In this document: positions 54,511 through 64,000 of the stretch, piece by piece
Layout of the letters: each line of letters opens with the position of its first letter
How positions within the stretch are numbered: the first letter of the stretch is position 1
NCBI RefSeq assembly: GCF_000004195.4
Contig: NC_030684.2
Span: 104,919,929-104,983,928, forward strand
Source of the DNA: Xenopus tropicalis
Lineage: Eukaryota; Chordata; Amphibia; Anura; Pipidae
Length of the DNA stretch: 64,000 nt
Direction of reading: 5' to 3'
Notes under the pieces: generated by a model
The model's input: the letters and a program-made list of their open reading frames with translations, nothing else
Told to the model about the DNA's origin: nothing
The model's database searches: none
Position numbers and translations under genes: made by a program

Positions 54511-57500
54511 ATATCTCAACCACTGGCGGTTTGCAAACTGAATCTCAAGCAGCTAATTATGGCACCCAGTGGTTAGCCAGTGCACAGATCTGGATATGCA
54601 GATTGGACAATGTTCACTTTTTTGCACGACTAGTCGACTGAACTAGTTAAAGTAAAGGATTTTTGTTTTTATACATGAATTGTGTATATACAAAGAGGAA
54701 AACATGGGGTTATAAATATTGAGTCATGGCAAACTTCTAAAGGTGGGATACTTTACCAGTTTTGTGCTTTAACCTTCATTTCCAAGTGTGAGTCCTATGA
54801 GCAAAACACACAAGTTGTTAAGAAGTTTACAAAGTACTGTTTGTTTGTACCTAAAATTGCAAAAACACATGTTAAAGTCTTTAAAAACAATAGAGTATTG
54901 GCTGGCAAACATTCCAGTAGAGTACCTTCTTCAGTTGAGAATGCCTAAATATGTTTACCTCATCACAGCAACCATGGCTACTCCAACTTATACAAATAGA
55001 CTTCATTAGAAAAGAACAAAAACGCTCCCTGGCAATGTTACATTATGCTTGGTTGCTATTGGTTACTGGTTCTTGGTTGGTACTTAGTTACTGGACTAGG
55101 GACTGCACAAACCCAGACCTGACTTCGTGGATGAAAATGAAACATTATATTTACAGTCAGTTCAGTTATTATTTAGCATTAGCTTCAGTTTATCCCTTAC
55201 AGTATATATCATATATGATATTTAAAGGCCAGTGATGGTTCCATATAGATACTGGCCAGGTCATTTACATGTGCCTAAAAAGAGGTACTGTGCTTTAAGC
55301 AAGTGGCAGTGCATAGTAAGCAGTGTGTATTGTGCACTTTGTAAATTCCCATCTTCAGACACATCTTCCTACCTGACAATGGAGGAACATCAAATGTAAC
55401 AAAACTCACATTGATAATCAATGATTTAGAATTACGTTTACTTCTCAGCGGGTCCTTGTCTGTTGGGATGCTGGCAATCGTAGATCAGCAACTGCTGGAG
55501 AGCCTTATGCAGGACATGAAGACCTTTAACTTATACTGGCTGCCATTTGTCCTTTAATCATTATAGACCAGTCAATACAGAGATGAGAACCAGAACTTTA
55601 TTAGTTCTTTAGTGACCTAACTAATAAGCCCAGACTACATTTCACCAATATTCAGTTATTAAAGTTAAGCACCATTTTGTTTAAAATTGAGCCCATTTGT
55701 ATCATCAGCAGCAGTGACTCCACAATCATTAGTAATTTAAGAATCAAAGGAAATATCCCAGAGCACCACACATTATCCGTTTATTTGATTTTTTGTTTGC
55801 AAATTATATGATTATGTGACAAGGACAAAGACAAATTATCTGCATTCTGTAAGAATACCATAAGGCTAGAAACCTCCACAACCACCGGAAACCTATCCAC
55901 CAGGAAGCCAATACAGACTAACCTTGTGCCCAAAGAGGCTTCTTCCAACTCTTCTACTCAATCCTGTCCAGCAACTTGGGACCTTTTCATTAATAGATGC
56001 CTGTAAAGCAGTGGATATTCTTAACTAAGTGAATGGGGTGAAGAAGATGAGGAGGGACTACATGAAGTGTATATGGTTGCATTACCCAAACACCCTGTGT
56101 ACATAATTATACAGACTCCCTTTCCAACTGCTGGTAGACATACCAACTGGGCATCAATACATTCTTAAAATCACACATCTTGCTGATTTCACACAAAGGG
56201 GCAGTGCCATGTGTGTAACTATGCCACCCAAGGGTACCACACACACAGTACAGTATTCCAAATGCCACCAGCAGAAACCAACAGGAACCACACTTGGAGG
56301 CCACATGAGACAAAGGTCTAACAGTGTTCACAATAAATACAATACCAAGTTTAGACTTTAGACCCCTACTAAGGTTTAGGCAACAATTATTTTTTGGCAG
56401 TCATCGCTTCACCTATGATAACCTAAGAACTACTAATGTGATCATGGTTGATCGTGTAAACATGTAAAGGGCTAGAAACATGTAGAGTCAGCCTATATCT
56501 ATTTGTAGGATCATTTAAACACAGAAACTGAATTCATAACACAACTGGTCCATAACCCAAACAGCTTGCAAAACTATACATCGAGCAAGGAATCCATTGT
56601 ATCATCCCAGGGTGGGTAAGTGGCGAATCTACCTCACTTTGAAAATGGATACAACTATAGAATCACATTTAGGTAGTTCAGCTGTTTGTTCCTTTTAGAA
56701 AACCACACATGTATAGGAGATGAAAAAGCATCTCAGTTGAAGAGAATGGCTTAAATTTGATATTTCTAATATATACTTTGCTTGATCAGCAGAACAATGG
56801 GAAGGTAGCAAGATAGCAGCTCCCAGTAGATATCAGATTAGCAATAAATAGTAAGAAATGCAAGTCTGGCTTGGGACTCCTCCAGTTACATGGGAGTAGG
56901 AGAAACAATAGCTTACCTGAAAGCAGTTCTAATGTGTAGTGCTGGCTCCTGAAAGCTCAAAATAAGGCACAATGCACTGAGATGGCTGCCTACACACCAA
57001 TATTACCGCTAAAAAATACATTTGTTCCTTTAAGAATAACATTTTAAATGGTAGAGTGAAATTATGCAAACAGTGCAATTTAGAAATAAAAAGTATACCA
57101 TAAAAATCATGACAAAGTCCCTTTAATATCCTGGTGTCCCAGCACCTGGGAGGCTGGTATATTAACACTGTGGTTTTAAAGATTTTTGAAACCACAAATA
57201 AACTCATTTCCTATTAAAGCACAAATGTGTAATCATTTATTAAAAGATCCAAATTGAAAACACAAAAACGAATTAAATTGCAGAACAACCACGAAAAGAA
57301 GATGAAAACCTCAAAGTTTTACATTTCTGTAAGAATTTCTCTGCACTTACAAATGCAAATAATCCCTGAAAAACCTCTAAAACCACTAATTAAATAAAGA
57401 TTGTTTCAATTTGCCTAGGACGGCTCCCATTAACTTCCACATGAATTTGACAGATTTCAGATGGCGTTCTTTTACATTTGTGTTTTTGGTGGTTTTGATG

Positions 57501-58479
57501 CATAATGAATGGCAAAAATGTGCTTTTAGTGCAAAAAAGTCGAATTGTGGAAAAAACTACAAACATTAGTAAATGGGGCTCTAATAGCTCCCTTAATTGC
57601 TGTAAAGCGATTGGAGTCCTACAGGAGAAAAGTTCTGCATAAAAATGATTTGCTTTATATACCAAATACAGTTGATACATCTAACATGTCTATATCTTCC
57701 TATATCTTTACACTTTTCTTTTAATTCTTCCTTTACCGCTTCCCCATGTTGTAACCTCTTGTTTAGCTTCTTTTTTTTTTTATTTAACACCAAATATGCC
57801 CAGCCAGAGCCAGGCCAAGTAGTTTTGCCACCCAAGGTTTCCCCCCACACCTTCCTAGCTGTCACACATTTTCACTCATTTCACTCGTTCCTTAACTACC
57901 TGACGTCCCCCTCCTTGGCTGTCAGTCACGTGTTTCCTTTCTCTATCCTCCTTGTCTGTGCCCACCTCTAATGCACCCAAGGCACCAGCCTAACCCTAAT
58001 TCCAGCCCTGCTCCCAGCCATGTCTCTATCACTCAACCAACTTGTTTTAATGCTGTGTCTCCACTCGAGTACTGTATATATTCTTTCTGTTATGTCTATT
58101 CTCTTCTATTTCAGCAACACTTTATTTACATGCAGTGACAGCCCTGTAGGGTTGCCACCTGGCCAGTATTTTAACAGTCTGCCAGTATAAATGATAGTCC
58201 ATGTCAGTGTTATTAATATGGCAGAAAGACAACATATACATGAAGGCCAATAATTTTTTGCAGAAAAGGTTGCAACTCTACAGGCCTGTATAATGCATGG
58301 GAATATTAAGCACATAAAATGCCTCCTCACCTGTACCTTTGCCTTAAAGTAGACATGTCAACTTGGCCTCCAGCTCTTGTGAACTACAACTCTCAGATCC
58401 CAAAGCCAGACATTAGCTGTGGAAAAAATATTAGGGGCATTTTACAGGGAGACCCGTTCTCAGCCTGCTGCCCCTTCTC

Positions 58480-59002
58480 TTAAAGAAGACATATTGGATA
58501 AATGGGGAAAACCCTAGTTTTGTAGGCAATTATGAACAATATACGGTGCTGGTTTCCCTTTAGGCTAAACATTAATCCTATCTGTAACAATGGCCCCTTT
58601 ATTGGAGCTCCCTATAGATCTTATCACTTCTCTGTCGGAGTTTGAAATGAGGGGTGGGCGTGTCCTAACGGTCCCTGCCAGAAGCACAGTAGGAGGGGGA
58701 GAGCCAATCACAGCCCTGCAGGCAGAGAAGCATAGACAGGCTTCAGTTCCCTATCAGGTCAGCCTAGCTGCTGATTGGTTCCTATCCTACAGTGCAGTGC
58801 ACGGAGGGCCGCCGGCTCCCCAGCTCATCCAGAGAATTCAGCCAGCAGGAAGTGAAACGGATGGGCAGGGCTTATGGGGATTTGGGCGAACTTCTCAATA
58901 AAATCAGTAAAAAACAAAACTTTTTTAGCACAATCCTTCAATATCTAGAGAAGTACAATTCCCTGGTACATTGTTAATTTTTATTGGATATGTCTCCTTT
59001 AA
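58480..59002. mobile_element. TTAA-type element TTAAAGAAGACATATTGG
   Basis: Starts TTAAAGAAGACATATTGGAT and ends with the inverse, TTATTGGATATGTCTCCTTTAA in part. Interior is moderately GC-rich and shared with 378-620. The open frame inside (58590-58901) is repeat sequence. Confidence 0.78.
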
Positions 59003-59793
59003 CAGTTTCTACATTATTCACACTGCAAAGATTGTTTTTATTGGTTAATCAGTGACAAACCGACCCCAATGAATGATTGAGCTGTCTGAATGAAGACAGC
59101 CTGGCTAGGTTCTTTACAAAATGTGTGTTTTTTATTTAACCGAATTAACACCTCTCCTTATATATAAAGCAAATATAAATAGAAGCTATGCAAAATTTAT
59201 TAATAAGACTGCACTGTTAGTACAATCTTTACAAATAATATTTTTGTATAATTTTATAACATTTTGCAAAGTACCAGGTGTAGACATTTCTTTTGGTTTA
59301 TTTGCTAAATTTAACCAATCACCATTTCAATTCAATTTTGATTAAAATGATTAAAATTTGGTATCCCCAAGGAATGCACTGAATCCAAAATCTCAGTAGG
59401 GTGTCGATGCTTTAAAAGATTTACTAGCATGCCTTGGGCCTGGCTAAATGTGAATGTGTAAGCCAATCACACTAAATATCTCCTGATTCCGTTTCTGTTC
59501 AGCACTTGCCCCAGTGATTTGTGGAAGATTCAGTATTCAGTCAAACCCTTGGCTATTGATTTTGTACTAGTGTTGCTTTAATGATCATTCAATTTTTTTT
59601 TTTCCAAAATGGTACCTGATTCCAGTGTGGAAGTGGGCATCTCAAACACCAGCGTTTTGTACAAACCTAGTTATTAAATTAACAAGTAAAAAATGTTTTG
59701 AAGCCCATTGTCTGTATCAAGATTTGTATATTTTTATTTATTCTAAAGCAGGGGAAAAGAAAATGATTGAAAAAGTAGACCCAGCAACTGTTT

Positions 59794-59875
59794 GGAGGCC
59801 CAAGAGTATAGAAGGCCAACGGGATAAAAGGCCCAAAGGATATAGAAGGCCCAAGAGTATAGAAAGCCCAGGGAT
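59794..59875. repeat. Small tandem repeat GGCCCAAGAGTATAGAA
   Basis: Four to five imperfect units of about 17-19 bases, two of them exactly GGCCCAAGAGTATAGAA. In frame the units read as RPKSIEG-like peptide, but there is no gene context. Confidence 0.7.
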
Positions 59876-60506
59876 GGTCATGGCTGATGCATATATTTAG
59901 TTAATGGGTGGGAAATAGACCATCTGCTATGATACCCAGTAACTTCTAGTTATGCTATTGACTTAGAGTGGAAGAACTTCAAAAGATGCAATGAAGTTTA
60001 AAAAGGCTAAATAGAATTATCTCAGGGATACTCAAAGGAGTAAGCACTACTTTTTAAAGCACATTACTTCTATGTTTAGATGAGTACATTAATTGGCACA
60101 ATATTGTTTTTCACACAATATGCCCCCTTTAAAAGATCACAAACTAGCACTGTCCTTTTCACAGAGGGCAAAACGTGCATAGAATATGTATTACAGATAG
60201 ACTGTCACTGATAGATTCCTTTTGCGTTCTAAAAATCAACCTAGTAGGATTAATAAATAAGTACTGAGAGTATAGGGGTACAAAATCTGTAAAATTAGAA
60301 TGGCTAAAAGTGAAATGGTTAAACCTAATGTTGCCAGCAATTTAATTCTTACAGGCAGACTGACATAATTGTATATAGTAATGGAAGTATGGGGTCACCA
60401 AAGATAGGCAAGAGAAACTCATCTGGGGGGATGAAAACAAAGAAAAGGCATAACTCTTAGAACAACAGGACAGTGGAACTGTTGTCTTTTCTGCAACTAT
60501 CACTGG

Positions 60507-60780
60507 CAGTGTCAGACTGGCCACATGGATACCAGGAAAAATCCTGGTGGGCCAAGATATCAGTGGGCACTCATTCCTCTATTTGCCCTAATTCATGGTC
60601 ATTCCCTATTTCTCTATGGAAACAAATTGACTAAATATAAAGAAGAATAGATTATAGTACGTAAAGAAAAAAAACTAGAAAAATATATAGTTTAAGTGAG
60701 AAGTAGATATATACTATAATAGTTTGAAGAGTGGGCCCAGAATCTAAGGTTTTCTGGTAGGCCCGTGTCATCCGACACTG
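60507..60780. mobile_element. hAT-like element CAGTGTC...GACACTG
   Basis: Starts CAGTGTCAGACTGGCC and ends GTCATCCGACACTG. Flanking eight-base sequences ATCACTGG and TTCACTGG differ at one base and look like the target duplication expected of hAT elements. Non-coding. Confidence 0.82.
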
Positions 60781-60909
60781 TTCACTGGCAAAAGTGCCTG
60801 GAGGTGATTTAAGGTGCTACTGTTTTTGGACTGCTTAAAAAGAAATAGCTCAAAGCATCCAAAATCACTCTGTACACTACTGGTTTTACATCCATGATTT
60901 TTAATAGTG

Positions 60910-61367
60910 TTAAAGGAGAAGGAAAGGTTAAAACAAAGCCTTATCAGAAAGGTCTACGTAAATACAGCCATAAACACTTATAGTACTGCTGCTCTGAGTC
61001 CTTAGTGAAAAAAACACTGCATTTCTTTCCTCCTATTCTGTACACATGAACTTCTGTGTCAGAGTTTTTTCTTTTGGCTCAAACCTTTCAGGACATGGCA
61101 TGAGCCTGCACAGCTTGCTCGTGTCTCCTTTCACTCTCCCTTCTCCCCTCAGCAGCGAGAGACAAGCCAGCAGGAGAGATGCAGGCAGGGAAGTGATGTC
61201 AGACCAAGCTAAAATGGCAGCTGCTATCTTAAAAACAGAGAGAGCTTCTAGGGCTGTTTACTCAGGTATGGTAAAACATTCTACAGAATAAATATAATGT
61301 TCTAGCTTGCACTATTGTGGCTAATCTATTGGCAATAAACTGCTCCCGTAGTTTCCTTCTCCTTTAA
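60910..61367. mobile_element. TTAA-type element, GGAGAAGGAAAGG family, copy 3 (inverted)
   Basis: Left end TTAAAGGAGAAGGAAAGGTT, right end TTTCCTTCTCCTTTAA. The left arm carries TTATCAGAAAGGTCTACGTA, the inverse of the right arm of copies 1 and 2. The most intact copy. Confidence 0.82.
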
Positions 61368-61569
61368 CAAACAAGATAAGCCTAAATAAGGCCAGTTGGT
61401 ACATACAATGAGTATATCGAGACTACAAGAAAAATGATATATTTGAGTAAATAGCTGGATAAAGGGGAGAATACAGAAAGAGGCTATGATTGGAATACAA
61501 TATATTTAGTCATTAATGGTGCAGATAAAAGCAAGGAAATGCGCCTAATGTTGTAGTAATTTTATTTTT

Positions 61570-63400
61570 GCAGATCAAAAAACATATATTAAACCTGAGT
61601 CATAAAATCCACACAAACTCTAGAATGTGTTTGAAAGGCCACATCTTTATTTACAAAACAACTATTAACAAAATATATTATTTATAAAAATTGGTAACAG
61701 CACCCCGGGAAAGCTTGCCAACCAAAAACTCCCCAAGAGTAAACGGGCCACCTGCCACAAGGTACAGCTGCACTCTAATGGGCAAGTATGCACAGGTAAG
61801 CCTCAAAGACCTGCATTGCCCCAAAAATGCAAATGCAAAACCAACGTTGAACAACAGAAATTCCCCTGGAGACAAACATATTTCCCTCAACACACAAAAT
61901 ATACTGCCCAGAAACTTTTATGACAATAGGCTATGCCTATCCTGGACACAATTCTATCTTCGCAAACCCTGAAGAACCAGCTAAACTAAGAACTCCTTAC
62001 AGATGTAATACAATGACAGTGAAACCACAAAATAACCTATGACCTACCCGTGTCTTCCAACTCATTACCTTCCTGTTCACACAGAACCTCCCATTCATGC
62101 CAAACCTTACTAAAGGCAGCCCATGTCGAGGTAACCCACATCCTAGACATGACTGAACCTAGCAACACTGACCTACACTCTATAAGTGCCCTAAGCAATG
62201 CCAGCCCCACTTCTCAGCTGCAGGTGCCTCCATACTGTAGCAATCCCACTGAAAATGAGACAACACATCAGTGATCAAAGTAACCCAAATGTGATGATGG
62301 GGCTAAACACCCCCACAGAGGCATCGGCTCCCTAACAACCCCTGGATGTTTCCATCACTGACAAGGTTCTTGCCACAATCAAGACCCCATGACAACATGG
62401 ACTCTGAAAACCATCCCTAAGCCCCTCCCTCAACATAAATGCGTCATTATGCCTATTATAATTGCTGAGCCAACACTCCATCCCCTATAGGTTCATGGGA
62501 GTTCTCCCCTTTACACCCAGCTTCTATTGGTTTGCTACCTACACTGTCTTTTTTAAAACTGAAAACAAAATAGCTAGTGGTTCCTGGCCTGCTGGCTCCT
62601 GAAACAATTCCCTTTCTGGAGACCAATCAACTTAAGCCAGAGACTGATATCGTTGTAGAAGAACAATGCAGAACAGAACTGAGATTGCTTCCCCCCCAGG
62701 ATACTAGCGTAATTACAGACACCTAAGCCAATTCCCAAATGTTTTGGGAATTTTCCTATAACACCTCTTTTCCTCATCCTTCTTCTTTTTCAACTTGTCC
62801 TTATCCTTCTCATCATCAACATCCACAAAATCCTCCTTAGAAAGCAATGAAAACAGCTTCATGAACTCACCCAAACATGTATGCCCAAAGAGCCTAAAAG
62901 ACAAAAGAAAGAGCCCCCTATTGAAGTATCCGCCACCTGAACACCTCCCTTCAATGAGGAGGCATTTGTAGCTGGTGGAATCCCTCCCATCATAGGAGCA
63001 TCAATGGGGCCTGCCTCTGCAGGCTACGCCCCCAGCCCTACTGTGGGGACAGCAGTACCCGCAGGTGACCCCCGGCTCTCAGACCCGATTATACCAACAT
63101 CACTCTGCCCCCTTACTGCCTGCTGACCCACCTGAAGCAGTCAGCAGCACCGCAGGCTGCTGTAAGGATGGTCCTGCATCGTCTGTGACTTGGTTGCCTC
63201 GTGATGAACTAGGCCTCTCAATAGTTTTATCCATATGTGCTGCTTTGCAGATGGGCCACTCTGTGACCCCTGAAGGCCGACTGTGATTGTGGCCCATGGA
63301 CTGCTTCCTGCTCACTGTCCCACCACTGGTCTCCTGGGCTAAGGTGTTCAGGAGGATGATTGGAATGCTGGAGCCTGCTGGATCCGGTTACCTTTCAGGT
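61570..63400 (-). pseudogene. Retrotransposon relic with ORF1-like protein (DIRS-like?)
   Basis: On the minus strand, broken coding traces read GRDSTSYKCLLIEG, then SKEDFVDVDDEKDKDKLKKK and EEKRCYRKIPKTFGNWLRCL, then CSALFFYNDISLWLKL. I recall similar proteins in frog and fish DIRS-type retrotransposons (tyrosine-recombinase elements), but this was not searched. A deletion seems to join CSALF to KDISLW-like sequence. A reverse-strand AATAAA near 61646 could be its 3' end. Confidence 0.4.
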
Positions 63401-64000
63401 AACCTAAACCATTTATGGACCTGGACCCTCACCTGCTGCTCCAGGCCCCAAAGTAGGCCTTCTATCTTCTGTTCATCCATGTGTAAGGATAAATGTTCTT
63501 CCTGCTGATGTACCACCCTGCGCTCCAGAGGTGGAGAGGAAGTGCAACTCCCAGGCACCCCTTCTTATAACCTCTCTCCAGTCACCCCTTGCACCCCCCT
63601 TCCTTCCTGGAAGCCCAGTCAATAAACCTCCTGACCTTTACATGGAAAGTTGTCTATTGCAGGGCAGTTATTACAGGATTATTGAGAGAAGTAGAGCTGA
63701 TCTGTTACATGAGGTGCTAGGGAAGAAGTATTTTTTTTTAATTATTTTTGGAATTCTGGGGAGACATTATGCTGAAGGCGATGCTTGGTTAGAAGTTGAT
63801 ACATTCTGGAGAAAATGAGTATCAGAGCTCTGCATTAAAGATACAGGAGACGCTGTGCTGACCTCCTTCTAGTTCATAGCAATACCAAATACATATAATA
63901 ACAAACTGCCAGTAAAACAACCAATAAAGCCATTGCCTAGCTTTACTTACTTTAGGGTGTGCCAATGAATTCTAGGATATACACGTGTGGATTAATGATA

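Larger units (their letters stand above)
53741..64000. other. Upstream region of the phospholipase gene, no exon recognised
   Basis: The catalytic domain needs upstream exons for the C2 domain and start codon. I read the minus strand here and found no frame with both a good match and the required phase (two spare bases). The stretch is therefore probably one long intron or several, filled with transposon copies; 55236-58479 in particular holds nothing certain. No second gene is supported. Confidence 0.5.

Noticed and set aside
55375..55500. Minus-strand frame reading INVSFVTFDVPPLS before a GTAGGA donor, as a candidate C2 exon
   Set aside because: The donor leaves one spare base but the next exon at 53740 needs two. 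The upstream sequence CAGTTGCTGATCTACGATTG looks like repeat DNA, and C2 motifs are absent.
56107..57207. Minus-strand frames with hydrophobic stretches, possible membrane proteins or phospholipase exons
   Set aside because: No cPLA2 or C2 motif. The region near 57107-57125 reads like the end of a TTAA-type element (CAAAGTCCCTTTAA).
58590..58901. 103-residue plus-strand open frame
   Set aside because: It lies wholly inside a TTAA-type transposon that is also found as a fragment at 378-620.
59794..59875. Evenly repeated 17-19 base units that could suggest a CRISPR-like array
   Set aside because: Units are directly adjacent without spacers, in a vertebrate genome; an ordinary tandem repeat.

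Overview
The window looks like amphibian nuclear DNA, most likely Xenopus (X. tropicalis or X. laevis). It is AT-rich, its genes are split into many small GT-AG exons, and its introns are full of short inverted-repeat DNA transposons of kinds abundant in frogs (TTAA-flanked TTAAAGG elements, CAGGTATGGG elements, hAT-like CAGTGTC/CAGTGGCG elements), plus a Tc1 transposon and LINE relics. No bacterial operon, CRISPR array, rRNA or tRNA was seen. Species and repeat-family names come from memory of frog repeats, not from a search.

Two protein-coding genes face each other. The first (plus strand, 3716-40903) is the 3' part of a beta-spectrin. Its 35 exons all join in phase into one 1,826-residue frame. 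They encode the end of one spectrin repeat, twelve full repeats, the short terminal repeat that pairs with alpha-spectrin, a 201-residue linker in a single exon, a PH domain and a lysine-rich tail. The intron density and the neighbour fit SPTBN5 (beta-V / beta-heavy spectrin). The actin-binding N-terminus lies upstream of the window.

The second gene (minus strand, 53740-43592) is a group IV cytosolic phospholipase A2. Ten phase-compatible exons give 546 residues, covering essentially the whole catalytic domain to the stop. The nucleophile motif GASGS and the catalytic-Asp block are present. The N-terminal C2 domain was not found between 53741 and 64000, so its exons are probably further right. 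The convergent spectrin/phospholipase arrangement matches the human SPTBN5/PLA2G4B neighbourhood as I know it.

Layout: 1-3715 intron and repeats; 3716-32762 spectrin repeats; 32892-33494 linker; 34729-37585 PH domain; 37629-39246 Tc1 transposon in the intron after the PH exons; 40073-40903 tail; 40904-43591 convergent intergenic DNA with a large AT/GT microsatellite; 43592-53740 phospholipase; 53741-64000 probable first introns of the phospholipase, rich in mobile elements and ending in a retrotransposon-like relic.

I found no convincing undescribed system. The best leads are the complete spectrin gene model with its conserved-tryptophan ladder, an exact 38-bp direct repeat flanking spectrin exon 22, the convergent gene pair, long palindromic elements, and a nearly intact Tc1 transposase with only two stop codons.
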